Source of the DNA: Zoogloeaceae bacterium
GTDB lineage: Bacteria; Pseudomonadota; Gammaproteobacteria; Burkholderiales; Rhodocyclaceae
NCBI GenBank assembly: GCA_031290955.1
Contig: JAISLJ010000161.1
Location: 1-14,733 of the forward strand
DNA: 14,733 nucleotides
Direction of reading: 5' to 3'
Part shown: piece after piece, positions 8,478-14,733 of the stretch
Layout of the letters: every line of letters begins with the position of its first letter
Numbering within the stretch: position 1 is the first letter of the stretch
Program-made: the position numbers and the translations under genes
The notes under the pieces: model-generated
What the model was told of the DNA's origin: nothing
What the model saw: the letters and a program-made list of their open reading frames with translations, nothing else
The model's database searches: none

Positions 8478-9047
8478 ATGTTGAAAAAACGAGGGTTCGC
8501 ATTTTTGATCGTGGCGCTTGTGCCGGTTTTGTGCGTACTCATCGCGGAGATGTCGTACGCGCAAATCCGGCAGGAAACCATCCAGAATCCGGAAACAGCA
8601 AGGGATTATTTCGAGCGGGCGCTTGTCTATCAAGGTGCTGGCGATTTTGAAAATGCCGTTGCGGATTATACCCATGCCTTGGTACTGGAGCCGGATCACG
8701 CGACCACTTATTACAATCGCGGGCTTGCTCATGCAAGTATGGGAGAGCACCACAAGGCAGTCGATGATTATTCACATGCCATAAAACTCGATCCGGAATA
8801 CGCGAAAGCCTATGCGGATCGCGGCATATCCTTTTCCAAACTGGGCGATAAACAAAAGGCGATGGCGGATTACAACGCGGCCATTCGCATCGCCCCGGAT
8901 TATCCCAACGCCTATTGCAATCGCGGCGCTTACTATGCCAATTCCGGCGATATGGAAAATGCTTCGCGGGACGCAAGGAAAGCGTGCGAACTTGGCAATT
9001 GCACACTCTTACGGGATATGCGGCGCAGAGGCGAGTTGATCGAGTAA
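8478..9047 (+). CDS. Exported tetratricopeptide-repeat (TPR) protein
   Basis: The 189-residue protein begins with a Sec-type signal peptide: MLKKR, a hydrophobic core at 6-22, and a probable cleavage after SYA at residue 28. The mature part is almost entirely TPR: about 42-75, 76-109, 110-143 and 144-174. These carry the expected alternation of small and aromatic residues (for example YYNRGLAHASMGEHHKAVDDY). TPR arrays are protein-binding scaffolds, so a periplasmic adaptor role is likely; the partner is unknown. Two cysteines (C170, C175) near the C-terminus could form a disulfide. The ATG has an AAAGGA site (8466-8471) 6 bases upstream. The gene begins a lower-GC stretch and precedes the WG-repeat lipoprotein gene by 58 bases. 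Confidence 0.88.
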   Translation: MLKKRGFAFLIVALVPVLCVLIAEMSYAQIRQETIQNPETARDYFERALVYQGAGDFENAVADYTHALVLEPDHATTYYNRGLAHASMGEHHKAVDDYSHAIKLDPEYAKAYADRGISFSKLGDKQKAMADYNAAIRIAPDYPNAYCNRGAYYANSGDMENASRDARKACELGNCTLLRDMRRRGELIE

Positions 9048-9092
9048 AACAGCAAGATTCATGCAGGTGTTTTACGCCTGGTTGGCGATAAC

Positions 9093-9098
9093 AGGAGG
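9093..9098 (+). promoter_or_regulatory. Ribosome-binding site fixing the WG-protein start
   Basis: A perfect AGGAGG lies 7 bases before the ATG at 9106. It argues against the in-frame ATG at 9061, which would put 15 extra residues before a normal lipoprotein signal. Confidence 0.8.
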
Positions 9099-9105
9099 AA
9101 ATTTC

Positions 9106-10149
9106 ATGAAATCAATGTTTGTGCGCGGCGGCATCCTGCTGGGCATTTTCTGTTTTCTGACAGGCTGCGCCAATATCGCGGCCCCTTTTTGGTATGAGCA
9201 AAAATATGGCCTCGTCAGCGGAGAAGGAAAAGTGATTGTCCAGCCCGAGCTTGCATACATAGGCGATTTTGCCGCCAATGGCCTCGCGCTTGCCAAAACC
9301 CATGAAAAGCATTATGGCTTCATGGACACAAGCGGTCGACTGGTGATTCAACCGATCTTTGAAGATGTCAACCACGCCGGATTTCTTGGAGGCGCTCTGG
9401 CCAGGGTCAAAGCGCAGGGGCAGTGGGGCGATATTGATAGCAAGGGAAATTTTTTCCCCTTGGCAGAAAAAAGGAAGAGCACTGCCCCTGAATCGCTGGC
9501 GCGGGATTCTTCCCGAAAAAACAGCCTGAAAAAATTCGAGGAAAACGGTAAATTCGGACTGGTCGATGCCGAAGGGAAAATTCTTGTTCCGCCCCGTTTT
9601 GACGCGATTGATTATTTTTCGTCAGCCGGATTTGCCACCTTCAGGGAAAATCGGAAAAGAGGTCTCATCAATGACAAGGCAGAAATCCTGATTTCCCCTG
9701 AATTTGACGGCATCGCAACATTCTACGGGATTTCATCCTGGGCGAAAAAAGATGGTCGGCAAGGTCATATTGATCAGCAAGGAAGATTCGTTTTCCAATA
9801 TTCGGAAGCCTGCGGAACCGCAACGATTGTTGACCGCTGGAATAGAATCATCTGGCCGCCGCTGAGCAGGGCGCAAATTTGCGCGGAATCCCAAAAATTA
9901 TCCGTCAATCAGGCCAAAATTGGAGACACTCTTCATGTTTGCGTGGAAGTTCCTTCTACAAGGCCGGACGCCCTGTGTACCATCCGGCTTGTAGATTCCC
10001 GTGAAGATGAAATTCTGGTAGAGTATCTGGAAGCCTGCACAAGCCAGTATAAACCAAGCGATCAAAGCTGGCAGCTCAAGAGGAAAGTGATGCCCCCGGA
10101 AAAACGCGCCAGTTGCGAACGGAGAAAAACATTTTCTTTTTCTCGCTGA
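9106..10149 (+). CDS. WG-repeat lipoprotein with a Cys-rich C-terminal region
   Basis: The 347-residue product starts with a lipoprotein signal: a positive N-terminus, a hydrophobic core, and lipobox LTGC with C21 as the lipidated residue. Ala at +2 suggests outer-membrane sorting. Six WG-type units follow at about 33-47, 69-83, 106-119, 149-163, 184-198 and 218-231. Their common form is K-(Y/F/W)-G-x-(V/I)-D-x-x-G-(K/R)-hydrophobic-P followed by FD/FE and a hydrophobic strand, as in KFGLVDAEGKILVPPRFD. WG repeats are known beta-rich repeats of unsettled function, probably for binding. Units three and five are degenerate. A linker at 120-148 splits the array. The last 115 residues are not repeats and hold six cysteines (236, 259, 279, 291, 311, 337). 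I recognise no family for that tail. The upstream neighbour is an exported TPR protein. Confidence 0.88.
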   Translation: MKSMFVRGGILLGIFCFLTGCANIAAPFWYEQKYGLVSGEGKVIVQPELAYIGDFAANGLALAKTHEKHYGFMDTSGRLVIQPIFEDVNHAGFLGGALARVKAQGQWGDIDSKGNFFPLAEKRKSTAPESLARDSSRKNSLKKFEENGKFGLVDAEGKILVPPRFDAIDYFSSAGFATFRENRKRGLINDKAEILISPEFDGIATFYGISSWAKKDGRQGHIDQQGRFVFQYSEACGTATIVDRWNRIIWPPLSRAQICAESQKLSVNQAKIGDTLHVCVEVPSTRPDALCTIRLVDSREDEILVEYLEACTSQYKPSDQSWQLKRKVMPPEKRASCERRKTFSFSR

Positions 10150-10189
10150 CGCATGCTGTATAAATGCCCCATGCACGAAAGGAAATCCT

Positions 10190-10980
10190 GTGGGAATTCT
10201 TGATTTTTTGCGCCGCCCCGCCACCGTTGAACGCACTCCGGAAAAACAGCCTGCCGGAGCGCCAGACGCGCCGTCGGAGGGCAAATACTATGGGGATCTG
10301 GCAAAGACCGGGGTGCTTGTCGAACTTTTTACCGCGCCTTATGAGCAACGGGATGAGGCGTGGGTTGCCGCCTTTTTCGCCCGTGCCGGGCAAGCCAGTT
10401 TTTGCTGTGAAGCGCCCCAGGTCATCACGGGGCCGGACAACTTTTCCTATGTCCGCCTGACCCTGCCCGAACTCAACCGGCCTTTTACCTGCTATGTGAT
10501 CGAACACATGATTCCCCAGTTCATCCTGCAAAAGGGCTTGGGCGTTGTCATCAACCCGGACAAGGAGCAACCGGACTGGGTATTCTCATACGGCGATCTG
10601 GTCAATTACCATCTCTACGGAGCCTTCGACGCCCGCGATGATCGTTTCGACGTCGGCTTGCTTGAAGAAGAAACCATTCACTTTCAGGAACAAGTGCAAC
10701 AGGCGACCCTTCCCCGCAGATTCTGCCGCCGGAAACCCGTCAGGTTCTGCGCCGTTTTTTTGAACGAGCAGGCGTTCCGGCGAAAGTCATGCTGATGTCG
10801 CGCAATCCCGACGAAAAGACCGGAAGAAAAGGCGGGCTTTCACTGGTTTTCCCTTTTAAGCCAGATTCCTTCAATACCCGAGAGGAATATGAATATTTCT
10901 GTGAATCCCTCGGCTGGTTTCTGCCGCGCCACTATTCAGTCATCAGCAAGGCGGAAGACGAGGGCTTTTTCGATCTTTGA
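10190..10980 (+). pseudogene. Unrecognised gene split by a one-base frameshift
   Basis: The first part starts at a GTG (10190) with GAAAGGA (10177-10183) as ribosome-binding site. It reads MGILDFLRR... for about 175 sensible residues, then turns into an Arg/Cys-rich tail ending at 10795. From the C run at 10712-10715 the overlapping frame reads PQILPPETRQVLRRFFERAG and continues without a stop to 10980. Adding one C to the run would give a continuous 263-residue protein. I do not recognise the family. The protein looks soluble and mixed alpha/beta, with no signal peptide. Motifs visible include FSYGDLVNYHLYGAFD (132-147) and, after the shift, GGLSLVFPFKPDSFNTREEY. It may be a recent pseudogene or a sequencing or assembly error. 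The downstream piece could only restart internally at ATG 10789, without a clear ribosome-binding site. Confidence 0.75.
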
Positions 10981-11033
10981 TCGTGTTGCCGCAACATAAA
11001 GCGCGCGAAATGACTGTGGAGGATAGCGTTTGC

Positions 11034-11080
11034 GTCATGCTTTCCCGCGCTGCCCCGTTCATTCGGGAGCGACGCATGAC
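11034..11080. repeat. Imperfect inverted repeat upstream of nudB
   Basis: GTCATGC (11034-11040) pairs with GCATGAC (11074-11080). Between them is an inner hairpin: CGCT-GC-CCCG, loop TTCATT, CGGG-AGCG (about 11048-11071). No T run follows. It occupies the 123-base gap before nudB and could be a leader or mRNA-stabilising structure. An 8-base direct repeat ATGACTGT at 11010-11017 and 11076-11083 flanks and overlaps it. Confidence 0.4.
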
Positions 11081-11103
11081 TGTTTTCGGCCTGTTCCTCC
11101 CAA

Positions 11104-11586
11104 ATGTATAAACGTCCCGTCTCCGTCCTCGTCGTCATTCATACGCCGGATTTGCAAATGCTGCTCCTGGAGCGCGTCCTGCATCCCGGTTATTGGCAGT
11201 CTGTCACCGGCAGTCTGGAAACAGGGGAAACGCCCGCCGAAGCCGCCTTGCGCGAAGTGGCCGAAGAAACCGGCATTATCGTGCCGCCACAGCAATTCCG
11301 CGACTGGCAACAGTGTTGGGAATATGAAATCTTTCCCGAATGGCGCGATCGGTACGCGCCGGGCGTTACCCGCAACACCGAACACGTGTTCTCGCTGCAA
11401 CTCCCTGCCCGTGTGGAGATCCGCCTTGCCCCGGACGAACATCGCGCCTTTTGCTGGCTGCCCGCCAAGGAAGCCGCGACACGCTGCTTCTCCCCCAGCA
11501 ACCAGCGCGCAATCCTCACCCTGCCGGAAATCCTGCGGGGGACAATGCCGCAACAAACGGAAAATTCCCTTCCCCCGGAAGCGTGA
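11104..11586 (+). CDS. nudB: Dihydroneopterin triphosphate diphosphatase (Nudix hydrolase NudB)
   Basis: NudB removes pyrophosphate from dihydroneopterin triphosphate in folate synthesis. The 160-residue protein begins MYKRPVSVLVVI and has WQSVTGSLE (31-39). A complete Nudix box is present: G36-x5-E42-x7-R50-E51-V52-x-E54-E55-x-G57. The RYAPGVTRNTE block is a strong hallmark of NudB as opposed to other Nudix proteins. The length is close to E. coli NudB, with a short extra C-terminal tail. No Shine-Dalgarno sequence is visible before the ATG, but family alignment supports this start. nudB usually follows aspS closely in betaproteobacteria; here three extra genes lie between. It converges on the ABC transporter genes with a 27-base gap. 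Confidence 0.93.
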   Translation: MYKRPVSVLVVIHTPDLQMLLLERVLHPGYWQSVTGSLETGETPAEAALREVAEETGIIVPPQQFRDWQQCWEYEIFPEWRDRYAPGVTRNTEHVFSLQLPARVEIRLAPDEHRAFCWLPAKEAATRCFSPSNQRAILTLPEILRGTMPQQTENSLPPEA

Positions 11587-11613
11587 GAAGGAAAAAACAG
11601 GGAGCACCCGAAC

Positions 11614-12447
11614 CTACCAGCTTTCTCCCAGCCCAAGGCGGTTCAGGACTTCGTGGCGCAGGTTGGCGAGGATCGGGTCGCCGCGGTGGCGGGGATAGGG
11701 GCGGTCAATCGGAATTTGCGCGAGGATGCTTGCCGGGCGGGGACTGAAGATCACAATCCGCTGGGCAAGGAACAGGGCTTCCTCGACATCATGCGTGACC
11801 AGCAGCACGGAGAAGCCGTTCTTCTGCCACAGGGAGAGAATCTCGCCCTGCATTTCCATCCGGGTGAGCGAATCGAGCTTGCCCAGGGGTTCGTCGAGGA
11901 TGAGCAGCTGCGGCTGGTTGATGAGCGCCCGCGCCAAGGCAGCGCGCTGGGCCATGCCGCCCGAGAGCTGGTGCGGATAGACATGGGCGAAGGATTCCAG
12001 CCCCACCTTGCAGAGCGCCTCGTCCACCCGCGCCTTTTCCTGCTTCAGGACGCCACGGGCCTCCAGCCCCAGCGCCACGTTCTGCCACACCGTGCGCCAG
12101 GGAAAGAGGGTCGGATCCTGGAAGACCACGATGCGCGAAGGATCGGGATGATCGATGGGCGCGCCGTCCTGGGTAATCGTCCCGGCGCTCGCGCGCTCCA
12201 GCCCGGCGACAAGGCGCAGGAGCGTCGATTTGCCGCAACCGCTGGGGCCGAGCAAGGCAACGAATTCGCCGGGCGCGATGGCAAGGCTCACGTCGCGCAA
12301 CACATCAAGGCGGCTCGCCGGGGCATCGAAGGCATGGCACACTTGATCCAGAACGATTCCGCTTGTCCCGTGGAAGGGGGCTTTTTCCGCGTCTTCCTGC
12401 GGGAACGTGCTTGGGGAATCCGCCCGGAGCGTATTTGCCTTCACCAT
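11614..12447 (-). CDS. NitT/TauT (SsuB/TauB)-type ABC transporter ATPase
   Basis: This is the nucleotide-binding subunit of the importer encoded upstream. The 277-residue protein has all ABC motifs: Walker A GPSGCGKST (67-75), Q-loop VFQDPTLFPW with Q110, signature LSGGMAQR (161-168), Walker B LLILDEP (181-187), and the switch histidine H219 in VTHD. The DPTLFPW form and the D-loop region LGKLDSLTR are typical of the nitrate/taurine/alkanesulfonate/thiamine-precursor group. The N-terminal 30 residues are an unstructured-looking extension. I chose the ATG at 12447: it overlaps the permease stop by 7 bases (ATGGTGA) and has an AGAAGGG site upstream. The frame is open further upstream, but that part overlaps the permease and has no family similarity. 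No ligand can be assigned. Confidence 0.93.
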   Translation of the reverse strand: MVKANTLRADSPSTFPQEDAEKAPFHGTSGIVLDQVCHAFDAPASRLDVLRDVSLAIAPGEFVALLGPSGCGKSTLLRLVAGLERASAGTITQDGAPIDHPDPSRIVVFQDPTLFPWRTVWQNVALGLEARGVLKQEKARVDEALCKVGLESFAHVYPHQLSGGMAQRAALARALINQPQLLILDEPLGKLDSLTRMEMQGEILSLWQKNGFSVLLVTHDVEEALFLAQRIVIFSPRPASILAQIPIDRPYPRHRGDPILANLRHEVLNRLGLGESW

Positions 12448-13532
12448 TTGACGATGCCCTTCTGCCAGACGAGCATGCGGTCGCGCACGGCGAAGAGGAG
12501 CGAGATGAGGCCGGAGAAGAGGAAAGTCATGAGGATCAGGGCGGCGTACATCTTCACATAGTCGGCATAGCCCTTCGCCCATTCGAGATACCAGCCCAGC
12601 CCGGACTTGACGCCCATCATCTCCGCGACGATCAACACCACGAAGGAGCCGCCCAATCCCATGAACAATCCCACGAACACCTGCGGCAGCGCGGCGGGAA
12701 TGGCGACGCGGAAAATGAGGAAGCGTTCGGAAGCGCCCAGGGTGCGGGCGACATCATAGTAGGCCTTGTTTACGCTGGCGATGCCCGACCAGGAGAGGAT
12801 GGCCACCGGAAAGCCCGTGGCGAGCGCGATCAGGAAGACGGAAGCCGAATGGCTGGAAGGAAAGAAGAAAAAGGCGATCGGCAAGAGCGCCGTGGGCGGC
12901 AGGGGGCCGAGAAAGCGCAGGAAGGGATGCAGCCAGTAATTGATGCGCTGCGACCAGCCAATGGCGACGCCTATCGTGAATCCCGTCAGTGCGCCCCAAA
13001 GGATGCCTTCCAGCAGCAGTTTGATGGAATTCCAGGCGCTGTCCGCCAGTCGGGCATAGTCGTCGCGGTAGGCTTCGATGAGGCTGGAAGGCGGCGCGAA
13101 GAAGGGCGGCGCGAGCGCGCCCGTCTTGGCGGTCAGGATTTCCCACAGGGCAAGGAACAGGGGCAGGACGATGAGCCAGGGCGCGAAATGGCGAAAGCCC
13201 GCGTTGATCCGTTCGATTACGCGCGGCAGGCTGGAAAAACTGGCGGTGATCGCAAGCAGCAGCCAGAAGGCGGCCAGGGTCAATGCCCCCGCGCCGAATT
13301 CCCGTGTGCAAGGCCATTCTTCGGCAAAGCCCGACGGTTTGTCCGGCCAGAACAGCGTGATCGCGCCCAAAAGCCCCCATGCCGCGACCGGCAAGAGGCC
13401 AAAGGCGTAGAACCGTGTCCTGCGGACGGCGGTACTGCGGACGGCGGCATTGCAAACGGCAATGTCCCCGCTCCCCGCCTTGGCGCGCGGCGTTTCCGCT
13501 GGCTTGTCCAGCGCGACGCTGGAAGTGTTCAT
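12441..13532 (-). CDS. NitT/TauT-type ABC transporter permease with extended N-terminus
   Basis: The C-terminal 250 residues form a standard BPD_transp_1 permease. Membrane segments lie near 115-131, 172-192, 207-223, 231-249, 284-304 and 329-349. An EAA loop is seen at about 258-281 (YDVARTLGAS...AIPAALP) for docking the ATPase. The 363-residue protein is about 100 residues longer than usual SsuC/TauC permeases. The extra part holds a hydrophilic tail (1-40) and two more hydrophobic segments (43-62 and 83-98). The tail contains three imperfect five-residue repeats (AVCNA, AVRST, AVRRT) coded by a 15-bp tandem repeat. The start is well supported by AGGAGG (13541-13546 on the complement), 8 bases upstream. 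The binding-protein gene ends 128 bases upstream. Confidence 0.9.
   Translation of the reverse strand: MNTSSVALDKPAETPRAKAGSGDIAVCNAAVRSTAVRRTRFYAFGLLPVAAWGLLGAITLFWPDKPSGFAEEWPCTREFGAGALTLAAFWLLLAITASFSSLPRVIERINAGFRHFAPWLIVLPLFLALWEILTAKTGALAPPFFAPPSSLIEAYRDDYARLADSAWNSIKLLLEGILWGALTGFTIGVAIGWSQRINYWLHPFLRFLGPLPPTALLPIAFFFFPSSHSASVFLIALATGFPVAILSWSGIASVNKAYYDVARTLGASERFLIFRVAIPAALPQVFVGLFMGLGGSFVVLIVAEMMGVKSGLGWYLEWAKGYADYVKMYAALILMTFLFSGLISLLFAVRDRMLVWQKGIVKW
13421..13465. repeat. Three-copy 15-bp tandem repeat inside the permease gene
   Basis: Units lie at 13421-13435, 13436-13450 and 13451-13465, and each begins TGC. The first two match at 13 of 15 positions and the third matches unit two at 9 of 15. 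The unit length is a multiple of three, so copy changes would keep frame. It encodes AV-x3 pentapeptides in the cytoplasmic-looking N-terminal tail. Confidence 0.75.
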
Positions 13533-13621
13533 TTCAGATTCCTCCTGGTTTGTCCTGGCGGCGACTACGCGGACGACAATTGCCTTGCCAGCGAAAGCGC
13601 CGCATGGACTGCCGCAAGATC

Positions 13622-13639
13622 GCCCCTTCCTCGAAGGGC
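13622..13639 (-). other. Possible intercistronic hairpin between binding protein and permease genes
   Basis: On the minus strand GCCCTT, a CGAGG loop, and AAGGGGC form a 6-bp stem with one bulge, 22 bases past the binding-protein stop. No U run follows. It could stabilise the upstream mRNA and raise binding-protein yield over permease, as known for other importer operons. Weak structure, assigned by eye. Confidence 0.3.
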
Positions 13640-13660
13640 AAGCGCCGTCTGCAGGACACG

Positions 13661-14710
13661 CTACAGTACCTTGACGAAGACGTGGTCGGCGTATTTCTTT
13701 GGATCGGTGCTGGCCTTGAGGACGCCCAGATCCTTGAAATCATTGGCGTAGTAGATGATTTCGTCGCGCAGGTCCGCGCCAACAGGGTGATGGTGCAGGG
13801 TCAGCGTCTTGTAGAGGCTCTTCAGGTCTTCGAGCGGCAGGTTCGTGGTGTATTTGAGGAAGATTTTCGCGCTCTCGTCGATGTTGCCGCTCGCCCACTC
13901 ATAGGCTTCGACGAGCGAACGGGCCAGGGCCGTGGCGACCGGGCGCCGGTCGCGCGCCAGCTTGCCGCCGACGCCGACCACGCAGCAAACCTTGTCGTGA
14001 TACTGGCCGCTGGCGTTAGAAGCCAGTTCCACGAAGCCGCCCTTGCTGTCCCGCTCGATCTTGAAGGCGATGGGATCGGTTTCCGCCACCGCGTGGATTT
14101 CTCCCTTTTCCGCCGCCAGCCCCAGGAGATCGCGCGGATAGACCTTCCAGGTGATTTCCCGTTCCGGATCAATGCCGTTCTTTTTCAGATAGACGCTGAA
14201 GAAATGCCGGGCGGGCGCGTCCATGCCCTGCACGCCGATGGTCTTCCCTTTCAGGTCGGCGAGTTTTGTGATGTTGGCGGGCCTGTAGCCGATGAGCCGC
14301 ATGCAGCCGCCATGCAGTCCGGCGATGATCTTCACGTCGAAGCCGGATTCCAGCGGTTTCAGCCAGCGATGGATCATGCCCACCGCCGCGTCCGCCTTGC
14401 CGGTAGCGAGCGATTCCAGAAGCTGGTCGGTGGAGCCGCCATAGTTGATGAGCGAAACGTCGAGGCCGTGCTTTGCGAAAATGCCGGTTTCCTTGGCAAC
14501 GGCGACCGGCGTGAGGCAAAAGGAAGTCTGGTTCCAGGCAAACTGCAAGGGCACGAGGGCCTTGGCGGGCGCGGGGGCCTGTTGCGCCAGGACATTGCCG
14601 CCCAGCGCCAAGAAGGGCGCGGCTACGGCAACCGCTCCCGCCGCGCGCAACAGGGCGCGCTTCGAGGCATCAACGGGAAGTTCCGGACGGGAATCATGGG
14701 AATCGAACAT
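13661..14710 (-). CDS. NitT/TauT-type ABC transporter substrate-binding protein
   Basis: This periplasmic ligand-binding subunit belongs to the SsuA/NMT1-like group. The 349-residue protein has a signal region with SKRALLRAAG, a hydrophobic core (about 23-38) and probable cleavage after VLA at 42. The KR pair resembles a weak Tat motif, but Sec export is equally possible. The mature domain shows the group's pattern: an early strand (LQFAWNQTSF), KETGIFAKHGLDV (73-85), GKADAAVGM (104-112), and DLKGKTIGVQGMDAPARHF (152-170). Four cysteines (65, 136, 242, 243) and a triple histidine (306-308) are unusual for the family. AGGAG (14718-14722 on the complement) lies 7 bases before the ATG, so the gene is complete. 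Substrate unknown; sulfonates, nitrate, aromatic acids or pyrimidine precursors are all possible in this group. Confidence 0.9.
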   Translation of the reverse strand: MFDSHDSRPELPVDASKRALLRAAGAVAVAAPFLALGGNVLAQQAPAPAKALVPLQFAWNQTSFCLTPVAVAKETGIFAKHGLDVSLINYGGSTDQLLESLATGKADAAVGMIHRWLKPLESGFDVKIIAGLHGGCMRLIGYRPANITKLADLKGKTIGVQGMDAPARHFFSVYLKKNGIDPEREITWKVYPRDLLGLAAEKGEIHAVAETDPIAFKIERDSKGGFVELASNASGQYHDKVCCVVGVGGKLARDRRPVATALARSLVEAYEWASGNIDESAKIFLKYTTNLPLEDLKSLYKTLTLHHHPVGADLRDEIIYYANDFKDLGVLKASTDPKKYADHVFVKVL

Positions 14711-14733
14711 GGATTTTCTCCTGAAAAGATGGA

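Noticed and set aside
10157..10165. TGTATAAAT as a -10 promoter element for the broken gene
   Set aside because: No matching -35 hexamer was found at 16-18 bases upstream, so one hexamer alone is not enough.
10705..10720. Programmed -1 ribosomal frameshift
   Set aside because: The in-frame codons CTT CCC CGC do not form a slippery heptamer where both tRNAs can re-pair, and no clear downstream pseudoknot was seen.
11569..11581. Hairpin CTTCC-CCC-GGAAG as a terminator between nudB and the ABC genes
   Set aside because: The stem is only 5 bp and inside the nudB 3' end. No T run follows on the plus strand, and only a short ATTTTCC follows on the minus strand.
12363..13751. 462-codon open frame on the plus strand, and a 302-codon one at 11653-12561
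   Set aside because: Both lie opposite the ABC permease and ATPase genes, which carry full family motifs. Their translations are low-complexity Arg/Glu/Gly/Gln.

Overview
The window looks like part of a betaproteobacterial chromosome, possibly Rhodocyclales-like. This is inferred from gene content and order: a CNNM/CorC protein next to pilB-pilC-pilD, and an fmdB - DUF502 - aspS - nudB neighbourhood. The AspRS sequence also has the form found in bacteria that make Asn-tRNA by transamidation. Base composition is GC-rich through most of the window and visibly lower in the 8.4-10.1 kb stretch. No rRNA, tRNA or CRISPR array was seen.

Layout, left to right. (1) 1-171 is the 3' end of an IS481-type transposase, so the left edge lies inside an insertion sequence. 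(2) 260-1537 is a CNNM + CBS + CorC/HlyC membrane protein. A good sigma70-like promoter (TTGACA-N17-CATAGT) sits between it and the transposase. (3) 1652-5525 is the type IV pilus assembly cluster pilB (extension ATPase), pilC (platform protein) and pilD (prepilin peptidase/methylase), tightly spaced on the + strand. (4) 5649-8404 is a housekeeping run: an FmdB-type zinc ribbon, a DUF502 membrane protein and aspS, the last two overlapping by one base. (5) 8478-10980 is an accessory insert between aspS and nudB. It holds an exported TPR protein, a WG-repeat lipoprotein and an unrecognised gene broken by a one-base frameshift in a C run. (6) 11104-11586 is nudB (folate pathway Nudix hydrolase). 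(7) On the minus strand, 14710 down to 11614, is a NitT/TauT/SsuABC-type ABC importer in the order binding protein, permease, ATPase. It converges on nudB, and its substrate cannot be told from the sequence.

How the genes fit together: PilB and PilC drive pilus extension, and PilD matures the pilins, which are not encoded here. AspS feeds translation and probably the Asp-tRNA(Asn) route. The TPR and WG-repeat proteins are both predicted to be exported, and their close spacing suggests joint action in the envelope. The ABC genes form one transcription unit with a 7-base overlap between permease and ATPase.

No clearly new multi-gene system is demonstrated. The best candidates for a second look are the TPR/WG/frameshifted-gene insert, the enlarged ABC permease with an in-frame 15-bp tandem repeat, and the promoter at the IS junction.
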